Shown here one piece after another: positions 54,501 through 62,121 of a DNA stretch of 64,000 nt. The notes beneath the pieces are model-generated. The model searched no databases, was not told where the DNA came from, and worked only from the letters and a program-made list of their open reading frames with translations. How positions within the stretch are numbered: the first letter of the stretch is position 1; each line of letters starts with the position of its first letter. The stretch covers positions 186,001-250,000 of the forward strand of contig NZ_NJIF01000003.1 in assembly GCF_002209555.1 (NCBI RefSeq), written 5' to 3'. The position numbers and the translations under genes are program-made. This stretch comes from Achromobacter insolitus (lineage in GTDB: Bacteria > Pseudomonadota > Gammaproteobacteria > Burkholderiales > Burkholderiaceae_B).

Positions 54501-57500
54501 CCGGCGATTGCGTGAACTCCAGGCAGTCGCCGCACAGCAGGCCGAGGGTTTCAAGCTCCGCCTGCCAGAACCCGGCGGGTTGCTGAGTCGAGAGTTGTTC
54601 GCCTTGTTCGCCAGCTTGCCACCATTCCTGACGGCCGCCGAAGACGAAATCCGCCCACGATGCCGGATGGGCGCCGCAGAACAACAGGATGCCGCCGGGG
54701 CGCAGGCTGGCGCGGGCGTGCTTGAGCGCCTTGCGGGTTACGTCCAGCGTATCGAAGTCGGAATGGAAGATGACCAGGTCATGGCACGGGAGCGCGCCTT
54801 CGGCCGCGTCGCCGATAGGCTGGATGCTGGCGTTGGGGTAGCGCTCGGCATGCTGGTGGCTGACGTGCTCCAACATATCGGCGTTGGTCGACGCGTAGCA
54901 ATAGTCGGCCACATTGAAGTCGAGCGTGTCGCAGCAACTGAAATTGAACAGCGGCGCGGCCCCGCTCACTTCCATGACCGCCAGGCGCTGGCCGGGCAGG
55001 CGCGCGGCCTGGGCCTGAGCCAGTGCGGCGCGCAGGGACGTGCCCAGGCGTTGGCCGCTGGCGGCGCCCAGCAGGCTGTGGTTGATGACGGCCGGCGTGG
55101 TGGCGCGCGGGCAGATATCGTCAAAGGCGGCTTCGCCGCGCAGCAAGGCGGGCAGGTGCAGGCCGATCCGGCCGACCGCGTGGACGATCTGCGCATAGTC
55201 GGGATACTCGCGCAGCAGCGTATTCCAGATGTCGCTGGTACCGCCTTCGCCGCCGTCGCTGGCGGGCAGGTCCAGGCCGGACGTCTGGGCCTCGACATAG
55301 CCAGCAGCGGTCAGGCGATCGACGATGTGCTGCAGGAGCGGCGCGGATTCCGGCGCATGGCGGCCCAGTTCGGTGATCAGGGCCTGAGGCACATGCTTGC
55401 CGTCAGGCGCGATCTCGCGCAGCGCATCAAGCGCAAAGCTGTAGCACAGGCTTTCAAGGAGCGGATCGACCTCTTCCGCGTAGCGCGCGTGCGACCCGCT
55501 GTCGCGGCATTGCTCGATAGCATCTGCCAACGCGGCGCGCAGTCCGGCGCCATCGATCGGATTAGGGCCAAACGGCGTCTGCGGACGCGGCGTGGCGACG
55601 GTGTCAAGAAAGCTCAGATGGTCGGCCGCGGGTTTGCGCAGGCGGATGCTGCGGAAGCGGGCCTGTTCCACGGCGGCGATCTGCACGCCTTCGGCGTTGT
55701 AGAGCTCGAAGCTGGCCGTGAGGGAATGCGGCGCGCGGCGTTCCAATCGTACACGCGCCGCAGCAGGCTGGCCGGCGTTGGCGCGCAGGCTCAGGCGTCC
55801 GATCTTGGACGGCACGTAGGCAATGCCAAGATGCATCGCCGGGTCGTTCCTGAGCAATTGGATGATGAGCTGGAAAGCACAATCCAGCAGGGCGGGGTGC
55901 AGGCGCGTGGCGTCGAGTTCGCCAGCAAGGCTGGGGTCCGCTTCCAGCACGGCGAGCGCGCTGGTGTCGGATTCCAGCCACCCATGTTTCACTGCCTGAA
56001 AGCCCGGGCCGTAGTCCAGGCCTACCGCGCGCGTTAGCGCGTTGTGGCTCTCGCCGGTGAAATCGGGCGGACGCTCGGGCAACAGCAACGCCAGCTGCGT
56101 AAGGCGGGACAGGCGGGGCTCGCGCAGCAGGCGGCCGCTGGCGTGCTTGACCCAGGGCTCGGTGCTGCCGGAGTCTTTGGCAGTGATGCGGAAGCGGCCG
56201 TCGCTGTCATCGAGCAGGAAGCGCGTGACCTTGCTGGGCGCGGCGTTGAGCAGCAGCGGCGCATGGATCTCGAGTTCTTCGAGTTCGGCGCCGTCGCCGT
56301 CTTGCCAGCAAAGCGCGGCCGCCAGGGCGATTTCGGCGAAGCCCGTGCCGGGAAAAACGACTGCGTCGCCAACAACGTGGTCAGCCAGCACCGGGTGGGA
56401 TTGCGTATCCAGCCGGTTTTCCCAGGTGTGCTCATGCTGCTGCATGGGGTAGCCCAACAGCGGATGCACCTGGCGGCGCGTGAGCAGGCCGAGGGATTCG
56501 GTGGTAACGGGATGCCAGTAGCGTTCGCGCTGCCAGGGGTAGGTAGGCAACTCGACCGGAGACCCGGTCCAGGGGAACAGCGACTGCAGGTCCAGATGGC
56601 CGCCGCTGACGATAACCTGGCCGGCGGCGTTCCAGATCTTTTCGGGATCGTCTCCGCCGCGAGTGGCGGTGCTCAGCACGCGGCCTTGCTGGTCCGCGGT
56701 CTTGAGGGCGTCATTGAGATACGAACGCAGTACCGGATGGGGGCCGACTTCAACGTAGATATTGTTGCCTTCGGCGGTCAACTGGTTTGCGGCCTGCTCG
56801 AAGCGAACGGCCAGGCGCACGTTGCGCCACCAGTAGTCGGCGGTCAATTCGGCGCCGTCCAGGAGCGCGCCCGTGACCGTGGAATAAAAAGGCACGGCGC
56901 CCGAGCGCGGCTGGATGTCCGCCAACGATTCGCGGATTCCGGCTTCGATGCTATCCATCGCCGGACTATGGAAGGCGTAATCCAGATCCAGGCGGCGATG
57001 GAACAGCGATTGTTCCGCCAGCGCTGCCTCGAGCACGTCCAGGGCTTCGGGAGATCCGGCGACGGTGGCGCCGCGGCTGCTGTTGAAGCCGGCCACGCAC
57101 AGGTTGGCGCCGAGCTTGTGTTCCGTAATGAGCGCCAGGGTTTCTTCGCCGCTGATGCCGACGGCGGTCATGCGGCCCTGGCCCCTGGTCTGGCCTTGCA
57201 GGCGGCTACGCTGGAAGATGACGCGAACCGCGTCGGGCAGGGTCAGCGCGCCACTCGCCCAGGCGGCGGCCACTTCGCCGACGCTATGGCCGATCACCGC
57301 GGACGGCACGACGCCGCGCTGCGCCAACATGCGGGTAATGCCGACCTGCAGGGCGAACAGCGCCGGCTGGGCGACTTCGGTGCGCACATAGCGGTCGTCG
57401 CCGTTTTCACCGGCGAGTTCCTTGCGCAGCGAGAAGTCGGCATAGCCGGAGAACAACGAGTCCACTTCATCGATGGCTGCAGAGAAGACGGGATCCGCAA

Positions 57501-59145
57501 GCAGGCGGCGTCCCATGTTGGCCCACTGCGAGCCATTGCCGGAATAGACGAGCACCGGGCCGCGAGCGGCGGGCAGGGCGCTGCCCTCGACGACGCCGGA
57601 TTTAGTGTCGCCGCCCTCTGCAAATTGCTGCAGCAGGTCGGCGACGGCGTTGCATTGGGTGCCGAAGACCACGGCGCGCTCGTTGTGCCAGTCGCGGCGC
57701 ATGGCGGCGTGGTACGCGGCGTTGTACAGGAACTTGGCGGGCTGGTCGCGCAGGGTCTGGGCCATCAAGCCGGCTGCGTCTTTCAGGGCCTGGGCGGACT
57801 TGCCCGAGACCACGACGGGAATCGGCGCGGTCTTTGCCATCTTGCCTTCGGCGGCAGGACTTGCGGGCGCGGCGCTCTCGAGGATTACGTGAGCGTTGGC
57901 GCCGCCAAAGCCGAACGAGTTCACGCCCACCACCAGCTTGCCGCTGGGGCGCAGCTTGCGGTTCTGGGTGACGACGTCCAGGTTCCAGTCCTGGAACTCG
58001 ATTTTGGGGTTGAGGGTCTTGATGCCGATGGTGGCAGGCACTTCCCGATGCCGCAACACGTAGAGCGCCTTGACCAGCCCGGCCACGCCCGAAGCGGCCT
58101 CCAGGTGGCCCAGATTGCTTTTTACCGAGCCGATGGGCAGGGGAGTCTGCTTGCCGCGGGGCTGGCCCAGAGCTAGCCCGATCGCGCGCGTTTCGATCGG
58201 ATCGCCGACCGCGGTGCCCGTGCCGTGCGCTTCGAGGTAGTCGATATCCGCGGGCGAAATGCCGGCCTGTTCGTAGGCCTGGCGCATCAGGGCGGTCTGG
58301 GCGTCGACGCTGGGGACGGTCAGGCCGGACTTGCGGCCGTCCGTATTGACGGCGGTACCGGCGACCACGGCCAGGATATTGTCGCCGTCGGCGACGGCCT
58401 GGTCATAATCCTTCAGCAGGAACACGCCACCGCCTTCGGAACGCACGTAGCCATCGCCCGACGCATCGAAAACATTGCAGCGGCCGCGAGGCGACAGCAT
58501 GGACGCCTTGGAGAAGGTGATGAATCCGTAAGGATGCAGGTGCAGGCTGACTCCGCCCGCCAGCGCCTGGGTGCATTCGCCGGAAACGATTGCGCGGCAG
58601 GCCTGGTGGAATGCGACCAGGGACGACGAGCAGGCCGTGTCCATGGCGATGCTCGGTCCGCGCAGGTCGAAGAAGTACGACAGCCGGTTCGCGGCGATGC
58701 TGGCGGTGTTGCCGGTTGCCATGGAGGCGTCGACGGCGCCCAGGTCTTCGGCCATGCGGTAGGCGTAGTCGGAACTGGCGATACCGATATAGACGCCGCA
58801 ATTGGAGCCACGCAGGGTGGACGGCGGGACGCCGGCGTCTTCCATGGCTTCCCAGCTCATTTCCAGCAGCAGGCGCTGTTGCGGATCCATCAAGGCCGCT
58901 TCACGCGGGGAAATGCCGAAGAACCCGGCGTCGAAGCCGGCGACATCTCCAATCGAACCGGCGGCGAATGTATAGGCGGTGCCGGGATGCTCTTTGGCGG
59001 GGTGCAGGTACGCGTCGCTGGACCAGCGGTCTTGGGCGACCTGTGTCACCAGGTCGCGGCCTTCAAGCAGAGCTGGCCAGTAGCTGTCATTGGTGGTGCT
59101 GGGGAATCGGAACGAAAGTCCGATAACGGCAACGCGCTTACGCAT
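51541..59145 (-). CDS. Type I polyketide/fatty acid synthase of the capsule locus (RkpA/WcbR-like)
   Basis: A 2534-residue single-module synthase. Order: KS (about 1-430; Cys172 in DTACSSS, HGTGTAVGDP, NLGHLEAASG); AT (about 520-840; Ser621 in GHSVGE); DH (about 890-1170; His923 in HVVGDAVVFPG, Asp1088 in LLDCAFQ); a methyltransferase-like stretch (about 1240-1560; RPGGILLF kept but the SAM loop worn to MEVSGAAP); ER (about 1790-2110; LNFRDVMYALG, HGAAGGVGIAAIQ); KR (about 2130-2310; VTGGLGGFGL, Tyr2280 in SNYVAANAW); ACP (Ser2444 in GLDSLMG). All reductive domains are present, so it should make a saturated acyl chain by repeated use. No thioesterase is seen; the AONS-like enzyme encoded next probably takes the chain off. 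AAGGA at 59152-59156 is the ribosome site. RkpA and WcbR have the same length class and context. Confidence 0.93.
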   Translation of the reverse strand: MRKRVAVIGLSFRFPSTTNDSYWPALLEGRDLVTQVAQDRWSSDAYLHPAKEHPGTAYTFAAGSIGDVAGFDAGFFGISPREAALMDPQQRLLLEMSWEAMEDAGVPPSTLRGSNCGVYIGIASSDYAYRMAEDLGAVDASMATGNTASIAANRLSYFFDLRGPSIAMDTACSSSLVAFHQACRAIVSGECTQALAGGVSLHLHPYGFITFSKASMLSPRGRCNVFDASGDGYVRSEGGGVFLLKDYDQAVADGDNILAVVAGTAVNTDGRKSGLTVPSVDAQTALMRQAYEQAGISPADIDYLEAHGTGTAVGDPIETRAIGLALGQPRGKQTPLPIGSVKSNLGHLEAASGVAGLVKALYVLRHREVPATIGIKTLNPKIEFQDWNLDVVTQNRKLRPSGKLVVGVNSFGFGGANAHVILESAAPASPAAEGKMAKTAPIPVVVSGKSAQALKDAAGLMAQTLRDQPAKFLYNAAYHAAMRRDWHNERAVVFGTQCNAVADLLQQFAEGGDTKSGVVEGSALPAARGPVLVYSGNGSQWANMGRRLLADPVFSAAIDEVDSLFSGYADFSLRKELAGENGDDRYVRTEVAQPALFALQVGITRMLAQRGVVPSAVIGHSVGEVAAAWASGALTLPDAVRVIFQRSRLQGQTRGQGRMTAVGISGEETLALITEHKLGANLCVAGFNSSRGATVAGSPEALDVLEAALAEQSLFHRRLDLDYAFHSPAMDSIEAGIRESLADIQPRSGAVPFYSTVTGALLDGAELTADYWWRNVRLAVRFEQAANQLTAEGNNIYVEVGPHPVLRSYLNDALKTADQQGRVLSTATRGGDDPEKIWNAAGQVIVSGGHLDLQSLFPWTGSPVELPTYPWQRERYWHPVTTESLGLLTRRQVHPLLGYPMQQHEHTWENRLDTQSHPVLADHVVGDAVVFPGTGFAEIALAAALCWQDGDGAELEELEIHAPLLLNAAPSKVTRFLLDDSDGRFRITAKDSGSTEPWVKHASGRLLREPRLSRLTQLALLLPERPPDFTGESHNALTRAVGLDYGPGFQAVKHGWLESDTSALAVLEADPSLAGELDATRLHPALLDCAFQLIIQLLRNDPAMHLGIAYVPSKIGRLSLRANAGQPAAARVRLERRAPHSLTASFELYNAEGVQIAAVEQARFRSIRLRKPAADHLSFLDTVATPRPQTPFGPNPIDGAGLRAALADAIEQCRDSGSHARYAEEVDPLLESLCYSFALDALREIAPDGKHVPQALITELGRHAPESAPLLQHIVDRLTAAGYVEAQTSGLDLPASDGGEGGTSDIWNTLLREYPDYAQIVHAVGRIGLHLPALLRGEAAFDDICPRATTPAVINHSLLGAASGQRLGTSLRAALAQAQAARLPGQRLAVMEVSGAAPLFNFSCCDTLDFNVADYCYASTNADMLEHVSHQHAERYPNASIQPIGDAAEGALPCHDLVIFHSDFDTLDVTRKALKHARASLRPGGILLFCGAHPASWADFVFGGRQEWWQAGEQGEQLSTQQPAGFWQAELETLGLLCGDCLEFTQSPATGAYLLTARLDAEPVATPAVATSEPAHWLILADRNPEQGAGLAQALQARLNAAGHRVRLETGVTPQTLDSLLADDAAGPVQHVVHLQRLAWTDTHETPDALLAKQTQRCALAAAIIQSCERLQVPATVWLITADAAQYLRAEPQAANMHALNDASLWGYGRTLANEASNFRIRMVDVPLAQAGRMADALARELTCADDEDEVLLGDGGERYVPRLRVVSRPAAATPAAAEAQAVRLGFEFPGQLRNLRWEACAAPAPAGDQLEVRIEATGLNFRDVMYALGLLSDEAIENGFAGPTLGLEFAGTVTRVGPDAVGYKEGDAVVGFGPASFGDRVLTRPSAISHIPDGFSFEAAATIPSTFFTVYYALHHLARLEEGEKILIHGAAGGVGIAAIQFAQWLGAEIYATAGSDEKRDLLRLLGVRHIYDSRSLSYADEILADTDGRGVDVVLNSLAGEAVNRNLRVLKPFGRFLELGKRDFYENTRIGLRPFRNNISYFGIDADQLMNERPELTQRLFAEMMALFRQGALHPLPYTVFDANDIVDAFRYMQQARQIGKIVVTYRNGISSVHQVATQAASGLTLPADASYLVTGGLGGFGLRTAQWLADHGARNLILISRSGPASEAAQAAITAFEAQGVRVHAAACDVTDRAALASVLAQTAATMPPLKGVVHAAVVIDDGLARSATAEQIHRTLAAKVLGAQHLHELTRALPLDLFICYSSATTLFGNPGQSNYVAANAWLERLAAQRRAEGLPATCVRWGAIDDVGFLARNEKIKEALQGRMGGGALASQVALDALGAMIASNASGLGVLELDWRALSRFLPTAGLPKFSDIARHAGDGGDDDSNADDIAHLIATLDDAALHERFTEMLKAEIGEILRVAPDKIEATRSVYDMGLDSLMGVELVVALENRFGIRLPVMALNESPTPAKLAERLVLLLRDEHEAGDAVAASVQQVVAHHAAEVTSASVSEFVDEIKLNGSLPKQRMIQ

Positions 59146-59874
59146 GCAGTGTCCTTCTAGCCCGTCGAACGGCGGCGGGAAATGAAAAGTGCGGTGGAAT
59201 CGTCAGGAGTATCGAAATGGCGGGCTCCGGCGGCAGGCCGGCAACGTGGCGCGCGCCGGTCGGTCAGGCGCGGATGCTCTGGCCCGAAATTGAGAGAAAC
59301 TCCTGTCTTGCCGCCGCTTGAAGGGCTTTGTCGCCGCGTGTATTAACCGTGCGCCGCTGAAGGCGCTTGCTTGTATTGCTTTGCATTTTCATTTCTTATG
59401 TGTCGATCGTCGCCGGCAGTCGGGCCTCAAGGTACATTGACACCGGGGGGACGCTGCTGCGGTCCGACCGTCGTGACAGATGTACGTAGGCCGTTGTGAC
59501 ATATGAAAGTTTTACTATGTGTATCAGGCGCAGCCGTCGCTGCTGCTGCATGGATGAGACGGGCAGGGGCTTGCCCGAATTGCAGCTTTGAAATGCCTGT
59601 CCCCGAAAAGTATCCCGGCCGCGAGTATATCAATCAGTTGTAACAATTTCGGAGCAAAGATAATCAAAACGCTTCAACACCGCAAAATAAAGTCACCCCG
59701 GCGGTTTTGAGCTGAAAGGTTTGCAGGAAATGGTCAACAATTATCGTAATACTTGTATCCGGGGACGATTCCTGCGTCCGCAATACCTCCCGCCCGTCAT
59801 GTTTCGAGCGTCGGATGCGACGGATTTGCGGTGCTGCGGCGCTTCGGCGGCGAGGCCGTTCCGGAGCGATCCGG
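59146..59874. other. Long non-coding region upstream of the synthase operon
   Basis: About 730 bases without a supported gene; the part 59330-59720 is more AT-rich than the surroundings. A repeated GTGACA-x-ATG element occurs at 59472-59481 and 59495-59504 (9 of 10 bases the same). A candidate minus-strand promoter is listed separately. I saw no JUMPstart/ops GGCGGTAG element, though the leader of about 470 bases would suit such control. Confidence 0.4.
59624..59632 (-). promoter_or_regulatory. Candidate extended -10 promoter of the synthase operon
   Basis: On the minus strand TGATATACT gives the extended -10 form TG-n-TATACT. No good -35 is present, as is common for extended -10 promoters. 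Transcription would begin near 59617, leaving a leader of about 470 bases before the synthase. Confidence 0.3.
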
Positions 59875-60471
59875 TCAAGGCGCGTCGCAGAGGGGAATCG
59901 GAGGGATGCGCTTGGGAGGCGTGGGAATGCGCCAGGTGGCTCGGCGGCGCAGGGCGCCGAACAGCTTCAGGCCTTGGGCCCAGTCGCCCAGGCCGCTGTC
60001 CGCGTTGATGTGGCCGGCGCCCGGCAGCACGACGAACCGGCTGCCCCAGTCCTGGGCGAACGCTCGGGCACGCTCCAGGCGACAGTAGGGGTCATTGTCG
60101 CTGGACACCACGACGCTCTGGAAGGGCAGCGGCTGGCAGGGAACCGGAGCGAAACCTCGCAGGCAATCCGGCGTGTCGGGCCGCTCCACGTCGGCGGGCG
60201 CGACCAACAAGGCGCCAGCGACCTTCGCGCGCAAGGGGATGGGCAACGCGGCGCTAATCACGCAGCCCAGGCTGTGGGCGATCAGCAGCACGGGGCTGCG
60301 CGCCCGGTCGACCTCGGCGGCGAGCGTGGCAATCCATTCAGGCGCGGCGGGATTTTCCCAGTCCCGTTGTTCAATGCGCACCGCGTGAGGCAGCAGTACC
60401 GCCCAGCGGGATTGCCAGTGTTCGGGCCCGGAGTTTTTCCAGCCAGGGACGATAATCGGTTGGAGTCTCAT
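59875..60471 (-). CDS. RBBP9/YdeN-family serine hydrolase
   Basis: A 198-residue alpha/beta hydrolase. IIVPGWKNSGPEHWQSRWAVLLP is the family opening, followed by the nucleophile elbow LLIAHSLGCV with Ser, ALLVAPADVERPD, VVVSSDNDPYC with the likely Asp, and VLPGAGHINADSGLGDW with the catalytic His. The family has esterase activity on small substrates; the natural one is unknown. ATG60471 (MRLQPIIVPGW) is preferred because the sequence before it is not conserved; ATG60480 is possible. The gene lies outside the capsule operon, behind its promoter region. Confidence 0.85.
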   Translation of the reverse strand: MRLQPIIVPGWKNSGPEHWQSRWAVLLPHAVRIEQRDWENPAAPEWIATLAAEVDRARSPVLLIAHSLGCVISAALPIPLRAKVAGALLVAPADVERPDTPDCLRGFAPVPCQPLPFQSVVVSSDNDPYCRLERARAFAQDWGSRFVVLPGAGHINADSGLGDWAQGLKLFGALRRRATWRIPTPPKRIPPIPLCDAP

Positions 60472-60787
60472 GGCGGCCATGATGCCGCTCGTGCCTTGTC
60501 GCGCAAACGAATAAATGGTCTTTTGCATATATCGCCGCAGGCATAAGCCAGGCCGGAATGGATGTCGCGGCGCAATAAGCGGAAGGCGCCGGAAATTGGC
60601 ATGGCGCAGGCCCTAAAACGGGCGATTTTTCAGTGTATGCTTGCCGTGCAATCGCAATGCAACCGGGCGTGACCAGGGCCGAAACCCCTGCAAAGGGCAG
60701 TCCAGCAGGCATGCTTGGCCTGGAGATGATCCGGCGTCCGCTACGGTGCAAAAACTAACGATTACAAATCATTAGAGGAGTCCACAC
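60472..60787. other. Divergent region between hydrolase and LivJ-type gene
   Basis: 316 bases with no gene supported. A GAGGAG ribosome site lies at 60775-60780, upstream of ATG60788. An AT-rich stretch (ACTAACGATTACAAATCATT, 60753-60772) just before it may hold the -10 region. Confidence 0.4.
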
Positions 60788-61915
60788 ATGAAGCCAGTAT
60801 TTCGTCTGACCCCGGTCATTGCAGCGCTGGGCGTCGCGGCCGGCCTGGCGTTTGCGACGGGAGCGCAAGCACAAACCATCAAGATCGGCGTCGTCGGCCC
60901 CACCACCGGCGCGGTCACACAGTATGGCGATATGGTCCGTGAAGGGGTCGATACCGCGGTCGAGCGCATCAACGCCGCTGGCGGCATCAACGGCAAGAAG
61001 CTGGAAACCGTCGTCATCGACGACGGCTGCGAACCCAAGCAAGGCCCGGTCGCCGCCAACCGCGTGGTCAATAGCAAGATCGGTTTCGTCGTGGGCCATG
61101 TTTGCTCGGGCGCCACCATCGCCGCCGCCGACGTCTACAACAACGAAGGCGTGGTCATGGTCACGCCGTCGGCCACGTCGCCGGCGCTGACCGACGGCAA
61201 GAACTACGAGTTCATCTTCCGCACCATCGGCCGCGATGACCAGCAGGGCCCTGCCGCCGCCAAGTTCATCCTGGACAAGATCAAGCCCAAGAAGGTCGCC
61301 GTGCTGCACGACAAGCAGTCGTATGGCCAGGGTATCGCCACCGCGGTCAAGAACGACCTGGAGAAAGGCGGGGTGGCCGTCGCCGTGTTCGAAGGCATCA
61401 ACGCCGGCGACAGCGACTACTCCGCGGTCATCACCAAGCTCAAGAGCCAGGGCGTGGACTTTGTCTACTACGGCGGCTACCACCCCGAAATGGGCCTGCT
61501 GCTGCGCCAGGCGGCCGAACAGGGCGTGAAGGCCAAGTGGATGGGTCCGGAAGGCACGGGCAACCCGGACATCAACGCCATTGCAGGCGACGCCGTCGAA
61601 GGCATGTTGCTGACGTTGCCAGCCGACTTTACCCAGAATGCCGCCAACGCCGACGTCGTCAAGGCCTTCGAAGCCAAGAAGCGCAACGCCAGCGGCGCCT
61701 TCCAGATGACCGCCTACACGGCGACCCAGGTCATTGCGGATGGCATCAAGGGCGCGGGCAGCGACGACCCGACCAAGGTCGCCAAATACCTGCACGCCAA
61801 TTCCTTCGATACGCCGATCGGCAAGGTGTCCTGGAACAAGCAAGGCGACCTGACGAATTTCCAGTTCGACGTGTTCACCTGGCACAAGGACGGATCCAAG
61901 ACCGTCTACAAGTAA
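60788..61915 (+). CDS. Branched-chain amino acid ABC transporter binding protein (LivJ-like)
   Basis: A 375-residue periplasmic binding protein. The signal peptide (ALGVAAGLAFATGAQAQT) is followed by IKIGVVGPTTGAVTQYGDMVREGVDTAVERINAAGGINGKKLE, GHVCSGATIAAADVYNNEGVVMVTPSATSPALT, KKVAVLHDKQSYGQGIA and VDFVYYGGYHPEMGLLLRQAAEQG, all of the Leu/Ile/Val-binding family. No permease or ATPase genes lie next to it; a strong terminator follows at once, so it is a single-gene unit serving a transporter encoded elsewhere. Confidence 0.93.
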   Translation: MKPVFRLTPVIAALGVAAGLAFATGAQAQTIKIGVVGPTTGAVTQYGDMVREGVDTAVERINAAGGINGKKLETVVIDDGCEPKQGPVAANRVVNSKIGFVVGHVCSGATIAAADVYNNEGVVMVTPSATSPALTDGKNYEFIFRTIGRDDQQGPAAAKFILDKIKPKKVAVLHDKQSYGQGIATAVKNDLEKGGVAVAVFEGINAGDSDYSAVITKLKSQGVDFVYYGGYHPEMGLLLRQAAEQGVKAKWMGPEGTGNPDINAIAGDAVEGMLLTLPADFTQNAANADVVKAFEAKKRNASGAFQMTAYTATQVIADGIKGAGSDDPTKVAKYLHANSFDTPIGKVSWNKQGDLTNFQFDVFTWHKDGSKTVYK

Positions 61916-61972
61916 ATCTGCCCGTGGGCCTTGCGCCCACGACCCCGGCGGAACCACTTGATGGTCCCAGGT

Positions 61973-62013
61973 AAACCGGGCCGGAAGCAATAGTCTTCCG
62001 GCCCGGTTTTCGT
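61973..62013 (+). terminator. Strong Rho-independent terminator after the LivJ-type gene
   Basis: AAACCGGGCCGGAAG (61973-61987) pairs perfectly over 15 bases with CTTCCGGCCCGGTTT (61995-62009) around a 7-base loop, with T-rich sequence after it. Confidence 0.92.
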
Positions 62014-62121
62014 TTGCATGCCGTGCCGGGGAACCGGCTGTGGGCGTCCCGGTCGAACGCCCGCCCGCTGTGTTTGCGTAGAATGCGGCGCCATCGATCT
62101 CACTTTTTCTGTCTGGACACC

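Noticed and set aside
54052-58176. Two long plus-strand open frames (661 and 710 codons) inside the synthase gene
   Set aside because: Both are antisense to conserved ER, MT, DH, AT and KS domains, and the translations are Gly/Ala/Arg/Gln-rich with no motif.
54052-59145. Secondary-metabolite (antibiotic-type) polyketide cluster
   Set aside because: A single reducing module with no loading domain, thioesterase, resistance or efflux genes, set inside a kps locus; capsule-lipid function is more likely.
59472-59504. Tandem GTGACA-x-ATG repeat as a defined regulator box
   Set aside because: Only two copies with no inverted symmetry and no match to a regulator that I can name; kept only as a note in the leader description.
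59427-59633. A 68-codon minus-strand frame in the leader of the synthase operon
   Set aside because: No ribosome site, no similarity that I recognise, and it would contain the AT-rich regulatory stretch.
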